Of a stretch of DNA of 64,000 nucleotides, positions 1-8,218 are shown one piece after another. The number at the start of each line of letters is the position of its first letter. Position 1 is the stretch's first letter. A model generated the notes under the pieces. It saw only the letters and a program-made list of their open reading frames with translations, ran no database searches and was not told the DNA's origin. The stretch covers positions 496,001 to 560,000 of the forward strand of contig NZ_FMAC01000003.1 of assembly GCF_900094555.1 (NCBI RefSeq), given 5' to 3'. Position numbers and translations under genes: made by a program. The DNA is from Martinezella hainanensis (lineage in GTDB: Bacteria > Pseudomonadota > Alphaproteobacteria > Rhizobiales > Rhizobiaceae).

Positions 1-60
1 TCGAAAATCGGGATCGATTTTCGGAAAGCTCGATGCGTTGATCTAAAGCGTTACGGCGTC
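1..60. repeat. Palindromic intergenic repeat, RIME-like, cut by the window edge
   Basis: An inverted repeat with 8-base arms (CGAAAATC at 2-9 and GATTTTCG at 16-23, six-base loop) is followed by AT/GC-mixed sequence ending near 60. Palindromes of this style are widely dispersed between genes in Rhizobium genomes; the assignment to that family is from memory, not from a search. It lies just before the transporter operon and could also end an upstream transcript. Confidence 0.4.
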
Positions 61-103
61 CTTCGCGTGTCTGAAAGCGCGCAGCGCCGTAGAGGATCGA
101 TCC

Positions 104-970
104 ATGAACCTTCTACCTTTCGTCATTTCCGGGCTGGGGATCGGTGCCGTCTATGCGCTGTCCGGCGTCGGTCTTGTCGTCCTGTTTCGGGCGACCGGCG
201 TTCTCAATTTCGCATTCGGAGCCTTCGGTGCGATCGGAGCCCATTGCGCCTGGCAACTGCTGGAGTGGAAGATGCCGCTCGCCGTTGCCATCCTAGCCGC
301 CGTTGCCGTCTCGACGGCGATCAGTTTTCTCTACGGGCGGGTCTTCGCGCCCATGCTGTCGCATCGCGATATCGTCGTGCGCGCTGTCGGCACCCTCGCG
401 CCGGCGCTGATCCTGATCGCCATCATGGGCGTCATCTGGGGCGAGCTGCCGCGTCGTCTTCAGTTCCCGACCGACCAGATGTTCGTTTCTCTCTTCGCCG
501 TGCGCCTGACCTGCACGCGCATCATCGCGATCATCCTCGCCGTCGTCATGGTCGTGGCGATCACGCTGCTTTTGACCCGCACGCGCCTTGGCTTGGATAT
601 GCGCGCGCTCGCCAATGATCGCGATCTCAGCGCGGTTCTCGGCGTGCGCATCCTTTACACGGAAACCGCTGCCTGGATCATGACCGGCATTTTCTCCGGG
701 TTTGCCGGCCTGTTGCTGGCCGATCTCGTCCGGTTGCAGGGCACCTTTCTCACCCTGCTGGTGATCCCGGCAATCGCCGCAGCGATCCTCGGCCAGCTGC
801 AGTCGCTTTGGCAAACGGCCGTTGCCGGCATCTTGATCGGTATCGCCGAAGCCGTGCTGACGCCGATCGCCTGGATATCGCCGTATCGCGCAGCAGCGCC
901 TTTCATCATCGCGCTCCTCGCGGTCACCATTCTTGGAGGCACGGCCAGGGCCGCGTTGAAGGACCGATGA
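104..970 (+). CDS. livH: Branched-chain amino acid-type ABC transporter permease (LivH-like)
   Basis: Inner-membrane permease of the hydrophobic amino acid uptake (HAAT) family, 288 residues, near the usual length. It is almost entirely hydrophobic, with 7-8 likely membrane segments, and its N-terminus has the LivH pattern of a helix leading to VGLVVLFRATGVLNFAFG. The start lies after a GA-rich stretch (GTAGAGGATCGATCC). Its stop overlaps the start of the next gene by ATGA, so the two permeases are translationally coupled. No solute-binding protein gene is present, although such operons normally have one; it is probably left of base 1 or elsewhere. HAAT systems in catabolic regions often carry aromatic acids or amides rather than leucine. 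With hpa genes downstream, an aromatic substrate is plausible but not shown. Confidence 0.88.
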   Translation: MNLLPFVISGLGIGAVYALSGVGLVVLFRATGVLNFAFGAFGAIGAHCAWQLLEWKMPLAVAILAAVAVSTAISFLYGRVFAPMLSHRDIVVRAVGTLAPALILIAIMGVIWGELPRRLQFPTDQMFVSLFAVRLTCTRIIAIILAVVMVVAITLLLTRTRLGLDMRALANDRDLSAVLGVRILYTETAAWIMTGIFSGFAGLLLADLVRLQGTFLTLLVIPAIAAAILGQLQSLWQTAVAGILIGIAEAVLTPIAWISPYRAAAPFIIALLAVTILGGTARAALKDR

Positions 971-2004
971 CCATTCAGGAGCAAACAATCGCCCCAACAG
1001 CTGAAAGCCTATCGATGGTGCGTCTGCCCAAGCAGCTTCTTCATGTGCCCGTGACGATGGTGATCTTCTCGCTCGTCGTTGCCTTGCTTGCCAATTCCTT
1101 CTGGCTGTCCGCGGCAACCTCGGCTGTCGCTCTGTCGCTGTCTGTTGCCGGGCTTGCCATTCTCTACGGTCAGCTCGGTCTTGTCTCCCTTTGCCAGTTC
1201 GCCCTTGTCGGCGTCGGCGGCTGGGTGACGCTTCGCGTCGGCCACGCCTTTCATCCGCCGTTCGAATTGAGCCTGCTTGCCGGCGGTGTCGTTGCTTCGG
1301 TGGTGGGGTTGGCATTCGGCGCGCCGGCCTTGCGCCTGCGCGGTCTTTATCTCGCGCTCGTGACGCTGATGCTCGCCGGCGCCTTCCAGATCGTCATCAG
1401 CGCCTGGGGTTTTCCGGATGGCGGTCCCGGCTTCCTCGGTCGGGCCGATGGTTCCGGCCGCGCGATGCTGGCAAGGCCTGTTATCGCCGATGGGGAAGTC
1501 TCCTATTTCCTCTATGTCTGTGCAGTGGCGGCGATCGGTCTGCTGATCGCGCAATGGCATAAGCTTGCCCGTCCCGGCCGGGCATGGGCGCTGATCCGCA
1601 AGGGCGAGACGGTTGCCGTTGCAAGCGGTGTCAACGTGCTGATCTACAAGGCCTGGGCGTTTGCATTGAGCGGCTTTCTCGCCGGTCTTGCCGGCGGACT
1701 GCTGGCGGGCAATGTCGGCCAGCTCGATGGGCGCGCCTTTGGCGCCTTCGAAAGCCTCAACCTCTTCGCGCTTGCGATCGTCGGCGGTGTCTTCAACTGG
1801 TACGGTGCCATCATCGCTGGCCTGCTGCTGCGTGCCGTGCCGGCGCTGCTCACCGATCTCGGCATAGACGGCTATGTCACGATCGGGATTTTCGGCGTCG
1901 CCCTTTTTCATGCGCTGGCGACCGCACCGACCGGCATTGCCGGGCAGATATCGGGTCTCATCGCCTGGCTGAATGCCGCTCTTTCCCGGGGGAGGACGCG
2001 ATGA
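967..2004 (+). CDS. livM: Branched-chain amino acid-type ABC transporter permease (LivM-like)
   Basis: Second HAAT permease, 345 residues. The ATG at 967 is preferred because it overlaps the previous stop (ATGA); a longer frame opens at 808 but would run inside livH. A hydrophilic leader of about 25 residues is followed by hydrophobic segments. The central stretch ALRLRGLYLALVTLMLAGAF is the conserved LivM region with the permease coupling loop. It would pair with LivH to form the membrane channel. It ends with a 4-base overlap onto livG. The products of 104-3423 form one tightly packed four-gene operon. Confidence 0.88.
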   Translation: MTIQEQTIAPTAESLSMVRLPKQLLHVPVTMVIFSLVVALLANSFWLSAATSAVALSLSVAGLAILYGQLGLVSLCQFALVGVGGWVTLRVGHAFHPPFELSLLAGGVVASVVGLAFGAPALRLRGLYLALVTLMLAGAFQIVISAWGFPDGGPGFLGRADGSGRAMLARPVIADGEVSYFLYVCAVAAIGLLIAQWHKLARPGRAWALIRKGETVAVASGVNVLIYKAWAFALSGFLAGLAGGLLAGNVGQLDGRAFGAFESLNLFALAIVGGVFNWYGAIIAGLLLRAVPALLTDLGIDGYVTIGIFGVALFHALATAPTGIAGQISGLIAWLNAALSRGRTR

Positions 2005-2705
2005 TCAAGATCGACAATCTCATCGTGCAGTTCGGCGGCGTGCGGCCGATCAATGAATTGAGCGCGGTCCTGACTGCACCCGTCGCCGGTCTTATCGGTC
2101 CGAACGGTGCGGGCAAGACCACATTGCTCAATGTGCTCTCCGGTTTCGTGAAGCCCATCCAGGGCTCGGTTTCGCTCGGCGAGCGGGCATTATTACCTAT
2201 GACGCCGCTACAGCGGGTGCGCGCAGGCCTGCGCCGTTCGTTCCAGACGGAGCAGGTGGTGGAAGACTTGACGGTTGCAGGCAACATCGCCGCAATCGCC
2301 GATCACGTCGTTGGCGCTGGACATCATGCCCGCGCGGTCGATCAGGCCCTTGCCTTCGTCGGCCTGACGGATGTTGCTGATCGGCTCGGGCAATCCCTCA
2401 ATCTCTTCCAGCGCCGCCTTGTCGAACTGGCGAAATGCGTCGTCGGCGAGCCGAAGCTCATTCTGCTCGATGAACCGGCCGCGGGGTTGACTGAAGAAGA
2501 GGGCAAGGCCTTTCGCGAGCTGGTGTTGCGCATCCCGGCGGAGTTCCGCGCGCAGGTTCTCATCATCGACCATGACGTCGATCTCATCCGCTCCATGTGC
2601 AGCGAAACTATGGTGCTCGACTACGGCAAGCTACTGGCGCTCGGTCCGACACAGGCCGTGCTGGCTGATCCCAATGTGCGACGTGCCTATCTGGGGGAGT
2701 TCTGA
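2001..2705 (+). CDS. livG: ABC transporter ATP-binding protein (LivG-like)
   Basis: Cytoplasmic ATPase of the HAAT transporter, 234 residues, slightly short for LivG (about 250). Walker A is GPNGAGKTT near residue 33, and Walker B with catalytic Glu is LILLDEPAAGL. The ABC signature is unusual: where LSxGQ is expected the protein reads LNLFQRRLVELAK, so it is degenerate. LivG signatures are often relaxed, and the partner LivF has a canonical one, so a heterodimer could still have one good ATP site. The start at 2001 follows GGGGGAGGACGCG, a strong ribosome binding site, and overlaps the livM stop. Confidence 0.87.
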   Translation: MIKIDNLIVQFGGVRPINELSAVLTAPVAGLIGPNGAGKTTLLNVLSGFVKPIQGSVSLGERALLPMTPLQRVRAGLRRSFQTEQVVEDLTVAGNIAAIADHVVGAGHHARAVDQALAFVGLTDVADRLGQSLNLFQRRLVELAKCVVGEPKLILLDEPAAGLTEEEGKAFRELVLRIPAEFRAQVLIIDHDVDLIRSMCSETMVLDYGKLLALGPTQAVLADPNVRRAYLGEF

Positions 2706-2706
2706 C

Positions 2707-3423
2707 ATGGACACCACATCCGAAATCTGTGTCGAAAATCTCGTCGTCGAGCGCGGCGGCAAGCGTGTTATTCATGACGTTTCCTTCTCAGTCGCGGTCG
2801 GGAAGATTACGACGCTTCTCGGCGCCAACGGGGCGGGCAAGTCGAGCACGGTCATGGCGATGGCCGGCGTCTTGCCGCGCGGCGGCTCGGTACGTCTCGG
2901 TGGTGCGGCGCTCGAAGGTTTTTCACCGGATCGCATTCGCCGTGCCGGTCTTGCACTTGTCCCCGAGGGGCATCGCGTGCTCGGGCAGCTTTCCGTCGAG
3001 GACAATATCCTCGTGGCGGCCCTTGAAGGATCGGCGGCCGCGCGCCGAGAGGGTCTCGCCCATGCCTATGAGATCTTTCCCGAGCTTTCGGAGCGTCGGC
3101 GTCAATCGGCATCGGATCTCTCCGGCGGCCAGAAGCAGATGGTGGCGATGGCGCAGGCCTTCATCGCCAAGCCACGATTCATGATCGTCGATGAGCTGTC
3201 ACTCGGCCTGGCGCCGGCCGTTGTCAAGCGACTGGCCGAGGCGCTGAAAATTGCCGCCGTGCGCGGCATCGGCGTCCTATTGATCGAGCAGTTCGCCAAT
3301 CTTGCGCTTGATCTTGCCGACCAAGCACTCGTGCTGGAGCGCGGGCGCCTCGTCTTTTCGGGTGCTGCCGTGACGTTGAAGGCGCAGCCGGACATTCTGC
3401 ATGGCGCTTATCTGGCGAGCTGA
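2707..3423 (+). CDS. livF: ABC transporter ATP-binding protein (LivF-like)
   Basis: Second ATPase of the HAAT importer, 238 residues, the usual LivF length. Walker A GANGAGKSS, signature LSGGQKQMV and Walker B MIVDELSLGLAP are all intact. The region GLALVPEGHRVLGQLSVEDN matches the LivF hallmark where other ABC ATPases have the Q-loop followed by ENL. The start is one base after the livG stop, with the ribosome binding site (GGGGGAG) inside the end of livG. It is the last gene of the transporter operon; the regulator starting at 3463 follows after 39 bases. Confidence 0.88.
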   Translation: MDTTSEICVENLVVERGGKRVIHDVSFSVAVGKITTLLGANGAGKSSTVMAMAGVLPRGGSVRLGGAALEGFSPDRIRRAGLALVPEGHRVLGQLSVEDNILVAALEGSAAARREGLAHAYEIFPELSERRRQSASDLSGGQKQMVAMAQAFIAKPRFMIVDELSLGLAPAVVKRLAEALKIAAVRGIGVLLIEQFANLALDLADQALVLERGRLVFSGAAVTLKAQPDILHGAYLAS

Positions 3424-3462
3424 GGCGATGAAGATATCTCGCCTTTTTTGAGGACCACAATC

Positions 3463-4407
3463 ATGGCCGCAGCACTTCATAGGCATATCGATAGCGTCAG
3501 CGGCAGAGCGTTCGCGGGACTGGCGCGCAATCTCTTCGGCAATGTCCGGCTCGATTTCGGCAGCGCCGACGAAGAGAAGAGCCGGATGACGTCTGCCATG
3601 CTGGGAGCTTGCCGGCTGACACGGCTAGAGGCGGATCGGCATGTCGTCTTCGGCGATCACGTGACAGCGGCACCGGGTGATCCGGACGCCATTAAACTGA
3701 TCGTGCAGACGGAGGGCAGCGCCTCGTTGACGCAAGGTGGATCGCACGCGCCCGTCTCGCGGAATGCAGTCGTCATCTACGATCCAAGCCGCCCCTATAT
3801 GCTGACGAACAGCACGCCGGTCCGCCAGCTGCTGCTGCAATTGCCGCGTCACGCACTGCCCGCCACCGCCGTGGAACGATTGGCACAACCCTTCACGGCC
3901 CACGCCGAGCAAGACGGAATGTGCCGGATACTTCTGTCGCTCATGGACTCGACCATCCACGAGATCGATCATCTCGACGAGGCCAGGCGCGCGAGCGTCG
4001 GCCAAACCATGATCGAGCTCGTGCGCACCATGATCGGCGCCGATCTGGCACAGACAAAACCCGTCGCCAATCCGCTTGGCGTGCTGCTGCAGCGGATCAA
4101 GCACTTCATCGATATCAACCTCGAACGGCCGGATCTGACGGTGGCGATGATCGCGCGCCGCATGGGCTGCTCGGTGCGTTACGTCTACCGCGCATTCGAG
4201 GTCGAACGCCTGACTCCCTCGGATTATATCTGGGATCTGCGGGTGCAGAAAGCCGCGGAACAGCTGCGGGAAGCCGGCGGCTATGCCGGGGAAATATCCG
4301 GGATCGCTTTTGCGCTCGGCTTTTCCTCCAGCGCGCATTTTTCGCGGGCGTTCCGCCATCGCTATGGCGTTTCGCCGTCGCAGTGGCGCAAGGTCCGTAT
4401 GCCCTGA
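3463..4407 (+). CDS. AraC-family regulator, FeaR/NphR-like architecture
   Basis: DNA-binding activator of 314 residues. The first ~190 residues look like the AraC-binding-like domain found in FeaR and NphR, regulators of aromatic amine and phenol catabolism. The last ~100 hold two helix-turn-helix motifs (LTVAMIARRMGCSVRYVYRAF, then ISGIAFALGFSSSAHFSRAF, with the final RYGVSPSQWR). ATG 3463 is chosen over TTG 3448 because GAGGA lies 8 bases before it. The gene follows livF by 39 bases and converges on the NTF2/MoaF/SDR genes. Its placement suggests control of the transporter, the minus-strand genes, or both. The FeaR resemblance is by domain layout only; the inducer is unknown. Confidence 0.8.
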   Translation: MAAALHRHIDSVSGRAFAGLARNLFGNVRLDFGSADEEKSRMTSAMLGACRLTRLEADRHVVFGDHVTAAPGDPDAIKLIVQTEGSASLTQGGSHAPVSRNAVVIYDPSRPYMLTNSTPVRQLLLQLPRHALPATAVERLAQPFTAHAEQDGMCRILLSLMDSTIHEIDHLDEARRASVGQTMIELVRTMIGADLAQTKPVANPLGVLLQRIKHFIDINLERPDLTVAMIARRMGCSVRYVYRAFEVERLTPSDYIWDLRVQKAAEQLREAGGYAGEISGIAFALGFSSSAHFSRAFRHRYGVSPSQWRKVRMP

Positions 4408-4449
4408 ACAGGACAAGACGGCCCGGCTGGAGCCGGACCGCCTCAACGG

Positions 4450-4851
4450 TCAGTGCATGGATTCGGCTACTCTCAGCGTATCGGTGAACTGCTCGAAACG
4501 CCGGATTTTGTCTTCAGCGACGCCCCAGACATGGACGACACGGGCCTTGAAGGCCTTTCCGGTCTGCTTGTTCGTACCGCTATAATCCCCAACGGCAACC
4601 ACTTCGTCACCGGCGTCGAGGAGACGTTCGAGCTTGAAGGTGTATCCGTCAAAAGCCTGTCCGAGCGCCTGGAAGACGTTCTTGAAGATCTCCTGCGGTC
4701 CGACATAGGTGCCGGCGCAAGGGAAGCCGTCCATCTCGGTCCAGCGGCAGTCGGTGGCGATGTCTGCGAGCATGCCATCCATGTCGCGACGCGCGTTGGC
4801 GTCGTAATGCGCCTTTACGATATCAAATGCTTTGCGCATGGGGGTCCTCAC
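4450..4851 (-). CDS. SnoaL/NTF2-like small protein
   Basis: 133-residue cytoplasmic protein with the NTF2-like pattern: an amphipathic start (AFDIVKAHYDANARRDMDGMLADIATD), a WTEMDGFPCAGTYVGPQEI segment, and strand-rich FKLERLLDAGDEVVAVGDYSGTNKQTGKAF. This is the SnoaL-type fold used by ketosteroid isomerase-like enzymes and many proteins of unknown role. Its ATG overlaps the moaF stop by four bases (ATGA), so it is the last gene of the minus-strand run. A second ATG four codons in is possible. Co-location with moaF and the SDR suggests a role in the same aromatic or amine pathway; no reaction can be assigned. Confidence 0.75.
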   Translation of the reverse strand: MRTPMRKAFDIVKAHYDANARRDMDGMLADIATDCRWTEMDGFPCAGTYVGPQEIFKNVFQALGQAFDGYTFKLERLLDAGDEVVAVGDYSGTNKQTGKAFKARVVHVWGVAEDKIRRFEQFTDTLRVAESMH

Positions 4852-5627
4852 ACAGGTTCCTGGCCGGGCAGGTAATAGGTCATCGAAGCCTTGCGGATGA
4901 AGGCGCCGGCGGGGCTATTCTGGATACGGCCGTCGCCCGTGATGCCGAGGAACTTGCCTGTCGAGCGCATATCATTGAAATTGTAGAAGAAGGTGGATGC
5001 GACCGCGATCTTGAACTCTCGGAAGGTGAAGATGTAGAGATTGTCGTCGAACTTGTAAGTCGTCGTGAGATCGACATCGCCGTGGCCGCGCTGCACGCCG
5101 ATGAGGCATTGCCAGGCATAGCGCTGCGACGAGAGATAGGTGTGCTCGTAGACGTGATTGGGGCTGTAGGTGAAGTGCGCCCTAAGCCCGATCAGATCGC
5201 GGCTTTCATGCGGCACCGGCCCGCTTGCTGTACCACCCTCGATGACGCCCGGGCGGAAGATCTGCGCGACCTGCGGCTCGCCGACAGAATCCTTGAGTTC
5301 ACGAACGATGGAATAGATGGAAAGCGCCCGGCGCGTTTCGGTGTTGAGGATCAGCGTCTCGGCTTCCTTGGGCCGGCCGGCAAAGATGATCTCGACGAAA
5401 TAGGTCTTCGGCGCGACTTCGATCACCTCCGAGAGATCGATGCCTTCCTCCTTGCCATCGGACCATTTGACCTCACCCTTGGCGAAGGCAAGTTCCAGCG
5501 TGCGGCCGTCGTCGAACGAGATCTTGTAAGACGAGCCGGTCAGGGCCTCCGTTGCCGGCAGCCGGTTCGTATCGATGCCATAGGCAAATTCGTCGTAGGT
5601 TTTCCAGTCCTTCGGATTCTGGTTCAT
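4848..5627 (-). CDS. moaF: MoaF-family protein (monoamine-regulon type)
   Basis: 259 residues with the two-part MoaF layout: an N-terminal half (about 1-115) and a C-terminal half rich in Tyr/His (YSPNHVYEHTYLSSQRYAWQ). The ATG at 5627 is chosen because GGAGGAAAT lies 5 bases upstream; a longer frame to 5654 would overlap the SDR gene. The name comes from a Klebsiella gene of the monoamine regulon, although some databases call the family molybdenum cofactor biosynthesis protein F. The calycin-like beta-rich sequence has no obvious catalytic motif. Its neighbours here are a FeaR-like AraC gene, an SDR, an NTF2-like protein and the hpa genes. That fits the amine/aromatic meaning of the name, not molybdopterin synthesis. 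Confidence 0.78.
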   Translation of the reverse strand: MNQNPKDWKTYDEFAYGIDTNRLPATEALTGSSYKISFDDGRTLELAFAKGEVKWSDGKEEGIDLSEVIEVAPKTYFVEIIFAGRPKEAETLILNTETRRALSIYSIVRELKDSVGEPQVAQIFRPGVIEGGTASGPVPHESRDLIGLRAHFTYSPNHVYEHTYLSSQRYAWQCLIGVQRGHGDVDLTTTYKFDDNLYIFTFREFKIAVASTFFYNFNDMRSTGKFLGITGDGRIQNSPAGAFIRKASMTYYLPGQEPV

Positions 5628-5643
5628 CGGTATTTCCTCCCCG

Positions 5644-6432
5644 TCATTCCACAAAAGCCAGCGTCGGCAGGTCGACGGTGCCGGCGCCGCCGTCGACCGT
5701 CAACACTGCGCCATTGATCATCGATGCCTCGGCCGAAGCCAGGAAGCAGACGGCATTGGCGACATCCTCGGCGGTCGCCGGCCGGCCAAGCGGGACGTCT
5801 TTGGTGACGAGCGCATAGGCTTCCTCGATGCTGTTCAGCTTGTATTTCTCGACGATGAATTCCATCTGCTCGTCGGCCATGGCGGTCGTCACCCAGCCCG
5901 GGCAGACGGTGTTGGTGCGTACGCCCTTGCGGCCGTAGTCGCGCGCCAGCGATTTCGCGAGCCCGATGCAGCCATGCTTCATCGTGACGTAGCCGGCCGC
6001 ATCCGGACCGGCAAAAAGCCCGGCGATCGAGGCGAGAACGACGATATTTCCCTGGTTCTTGATGAGATGCGGCAGGGATTCGCGGGCGCTGACGAAGGCG
6101 GTATTGAGGTTGAGACGCACGGCGAGATCCCAGGTCTCGTCGGACATGCTGACCGTCGGCCCGACGCCATGGCCGCCGGCATTGGCAATCAGAATATCGA
6201 GGCCGCCATGGGTCTCGATCACTTTCTCCACGGCTGCCTTCATCGCGGCGCCATCGGCGGCGTCGGCCACGACGATGGTGGCGCCGATTTCATCTGCAAC
6301 GGCGCGAAGCGGCTCAGGGCGACGCCCGACCAGCGCGACATTGCCGCCTTCCTGCCTAATGCGGCGCGCGACTGCCGCGCCGATGCCTGTGCCGCCGCCG
6401 GTGACCAGGGCGGTTTTGTTCCTGAAACGCAT
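5644..6432 (-). CDS. Short-chain dehydrogenase/reductase (SDR)
   Basis: 262-residue classical SDR. The cofactor motif TGGGTGIG is at residues 11-18, the NAG motif (ANAGG) near 84-87, and the catalytic Ser135, Tyr148 and Lys152 (YVTMK) are in place. Arg37-Arg38 after the second strand may favour NADP(H), with Asp57 (VADAAD) as the adenine contact. The end is typical (NGAVLTVDGGAG). ATG 6432 follows AAGAGGAGGAAAC. It is first in a subgroup SDR-moaF-NTF2, separated from hpaI by 164 bases that hold a possible promoter. The substrate is unknown; a hydroxy- or aldehyde intermediate of phenolic compounds is an inference from context. Confidence 0.85.
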   Translation of the reverse strand: MRFRNKTALVTGGGTGIGAAVARRIRQEGGNVALVGRRPEPLRAVADEIGATIVVADAADGAAMKAAVEKVIETHGGLDILIANAGGHGVGPTVSMSDETWDLAVRLNLNTAFVSARESLPHLIKNQGNIVVLASIAGLFAGPDAAGYVTMKHGCIGLAKSLARDYGRKGVRTNTVCPGWVTTAMADEQMEFIVEKYKLNSIEEAYALVTKDVPLGRPATAEDVANAVCFLASAEASMINGAVLTVDGGAGTVDLPTLAFVE

Positions 6433-6494
6433 GTTTCCTCCTCTTAGCTTTCCGGTTCATGATGACCGATGCGTGCGGAGGCGTCGCGTCCAGC

Positions 6495-6524
6495 TGTGCA
6501 GTCCGTTTTGACTGAGCGTGCACA
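6495..6524. promoter_or_regulatory. Possible regulator site upstream of the SDR-moaF-NTF2 genes
   Basis: An inverted repeat TGTGCA (6495-6500) / TGCACA (6519-6524) encloses a second one, CAGTC / GACTG. It sits 63 bases before the SDR start in the 164-base gap after hpaI. It could bind the nearby AraC-type regulator or act as a transcript hairpin. No clear -35/-10 pair was identified. Confidence 0.33.
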
Positions 6525-6596
6525 ACGCTTTCTCTGTACCGAAATTTGCGTGATGAGGCGCAAGGTCACGCGATGCCGGGGAGGTAGCGTTTGCGA

Positions 6597-7403
6597 TCAA
6601 TAGACCTTTATGTCTTGAGCTGGCTTGGCGGCATCCGCCTTCTTGAAATCGTCGAGGAGCTTGATCGTGGCATTGGCAAGCAGGGTTACATCGTTGCCGA
6701 TTGCGACGAAGGTGGCGCCAAGCTCGAGATAGCGTTTGGCCAGAGAGAGGTCGCCGATCAGGATGCCGGCGGCCTTGCCGTGCGACTGGATTTTTGCCAG
6801 TGCCCTTTCGACTTCCGCCTGCACTTCCGGCGCGCCCGGCTTGCCGAGATAGCCCATGTCGGCGGCGAGATCGGATGGTCCAATGAAGACCCCATCGACG
6901 CCTTCGGTCGAGGCGATGTCGTCGAGTGCTGCAAGTCCCGCGCGGCTTTCCACCTGCAGGAGCAGGCAGATCTCTTCATTGGCTGTCGACAGATAGTCCG
7001 GAATGCGGTTGAAGGCCGACGCGCGGGCAAGGGCTGCACCAACACCACGCACGCCATGCGGCGGGTATCGCACAGCCTTGACCATGGTCTCGGCCATCTC
7101 CTTGCTTTCGACCATGGGAATGAGCAGAGTCTGGGCGCCGATATCGAGCATCTGCTTGATGATCCAGGTCTCGCCGATCGGCGGGCGGATGATTGCATGA
7201 CTTGCCGTGCCTTTCATCGCCTGCAGTTGCGAGACGAGAAGCGGCACGTCGTTCGGCGCATGCTCGGCATCGAGCAGCAGCCAATCATAGCCGGCGCCGG
7301 CTGAGATTTCGACGGTGTAGGCATTGGCGAGCGCCTGCCAAAGGCCGATCTGCGCCCGCCCTTCCTTGAGGGCTTGCTTGAAGAGGTTCTTGGGCGCCGG
7401 CAT
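6597..7403 (-). CDS. hpaI: 4-hydroxy-2-oxo-heptane-1,7-dioate aldolase (HpaI)
   Basis: Class II pyruvate aldolase of the HpcH/HpaI family, 268 residues. It splits 2,4-dihydroxyhept-2-ene-1,7-dioate to pyruvate and succinate semialdehyde, the last carbon-carbon cleavage of the homoprotocatechuate pathway. Visible family signatures are the catalytic-His segment LLLDAEHAPND, the Arg segment IIRPP, the metal-ligand segments LLLQVESRAGL and GVFIGPSDLAADMGY, and GAAL near residue 126. It starts 11 bases after hpaH ends, in the same direction. Its product succinate semialdehyde is the substrate of the aldehyde dehydrogenase encoded three genes upstream in the same operon. Confidence 0.93.
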   Translation of the reverse strand: MPAPKNLFKQALKEGRAQIGLWQALANAYTVEISAGAGYDWLLLDAEHAPNDVPLLVSQLQAMKGTASHAIIRPPIGETWIIKQMLDIGAQTLLIPMVESKEMAETMVKAVRYPPHGVRGVGAALARASAFNRIPDYLSTANEEICLLLQVESRAGLAALDDIASTEGVDGVFIGPSDLAADMGYLGKPGAPEVQAEVERALAKIQSHGKAAGILIGDLSLAKRYLELGATFVAIGNDVTLLANATIKLLDDFKKADAAKPAQDIKVY

Positions 7404-7414
7404 ATCTTACTCCT

Positions 7415-8218
7415 TCATGCAAAGAACAGGCTGACCGATCCGTAGGGACCGAAATCGGCATTGATCGTATCGCCGTGGCGCGCCTCGATCGGGCGAATGA
7501 ACGAACCGGCAAGCACGATCTGGCCGGCTTCGATGCCGTCGCCATATTGCGAGAGACGATTGGCAAGCCAGGCGATGCCGCGTGCAGGCTGATTGAGCAC
7601 GCCGGCGCCGAGCCCGGTTTCCTCGACCTCCGCATTGCGGCTGACGATCGCGCCCATCCAGCGCATGTCGATCTGGTCGGGTCTCACGGCGCGGCCACCG
7701 GTGACGATGCCGGCATTGGCGGCATTGTCGGAGATGGTGTCGACGATGGTACGCGCCTTTTTCGTGTCGGGATCGACCCGGAGGATGCGGGTGTCGAGGA
7801 TTTCGAGAGCGGGGGTCACGTAGTCGGTGGCGTTCAGCACATCGAAGATCGAGATGTTCGGCCCCTTGAGCGGCGCCTTCATCACGAAAGCGATTTCGGC
7901 CTCGATGCGCGGCTGGATGAAACGATCGGCTGGCACGGTCGCGCCGTCTTCGAAGACCATATCGTCGAAGAGCACGCCGGAATCGGGGATATTGATGTTG
8001 AGGGCATATTGCATCGCCTTCGACGTCAGCCCGATCTTCCAGCCGATCGGCTTGCGGCCGCTCGCAATCTTCTTTTTCACCCAAGCGCTCTGGACGGCGT
8101 AGGAGTCGTCCATGGTCATCTGCGGATGCTTGAGCGAGAGGAGCCCCGTTTGAACTCGTGTCCGCTCCGCCTGATCGAGGTTTTCGGCGGCGGCTTGGAT
8201 TTCGTCATGAGACAGCAT
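7415..8218 (-). CDS. hpaH: 2-oxo-hept-3-ene-1,7-dioate hydratase (HpaH)
   Basis: 267 residues, the usual length for HpaH/MhpD-family hydratases. It adds water to 2-oxohept-3-ene-1,7-dioate to give the HpaI substrate. Family features seen are [13 protein letters not shown] near residue 60, [26 protein letters not shown] (acidic metal-binding segment) and EILDTRI. The start codon shares a base with the stop of hpaG (both at 8218), which gives tight coupling. The end [22 protein letters not shown] is characteristic of this family. It is part of the hpaF-to-hpaI operon. Confidence 0.93.
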   Translation of the reverse strand: MLSHDEIQAAAENLDQAERTRVQTGLLSLKHPQMTMDDSYAVQSAWVKKKIASGRKPIGWKIGLTSKAMQYALNINIPDSGVLFDDMVFEDGATVPADRFIQPRIEAEIAFVMKAPLKGPNISIFDVLNATDYVTPALEILDTRILRVDPDTKKARTIVDTISDNAANAGIVTGGRAVRPDQIDMRWMGAIVSRNAEVEETGLGAGVLNQPARGIAWLANRLSQYGDGIEAGQIVLAGSFIRPIEARHGDTINADFGPYGSVSLFFA

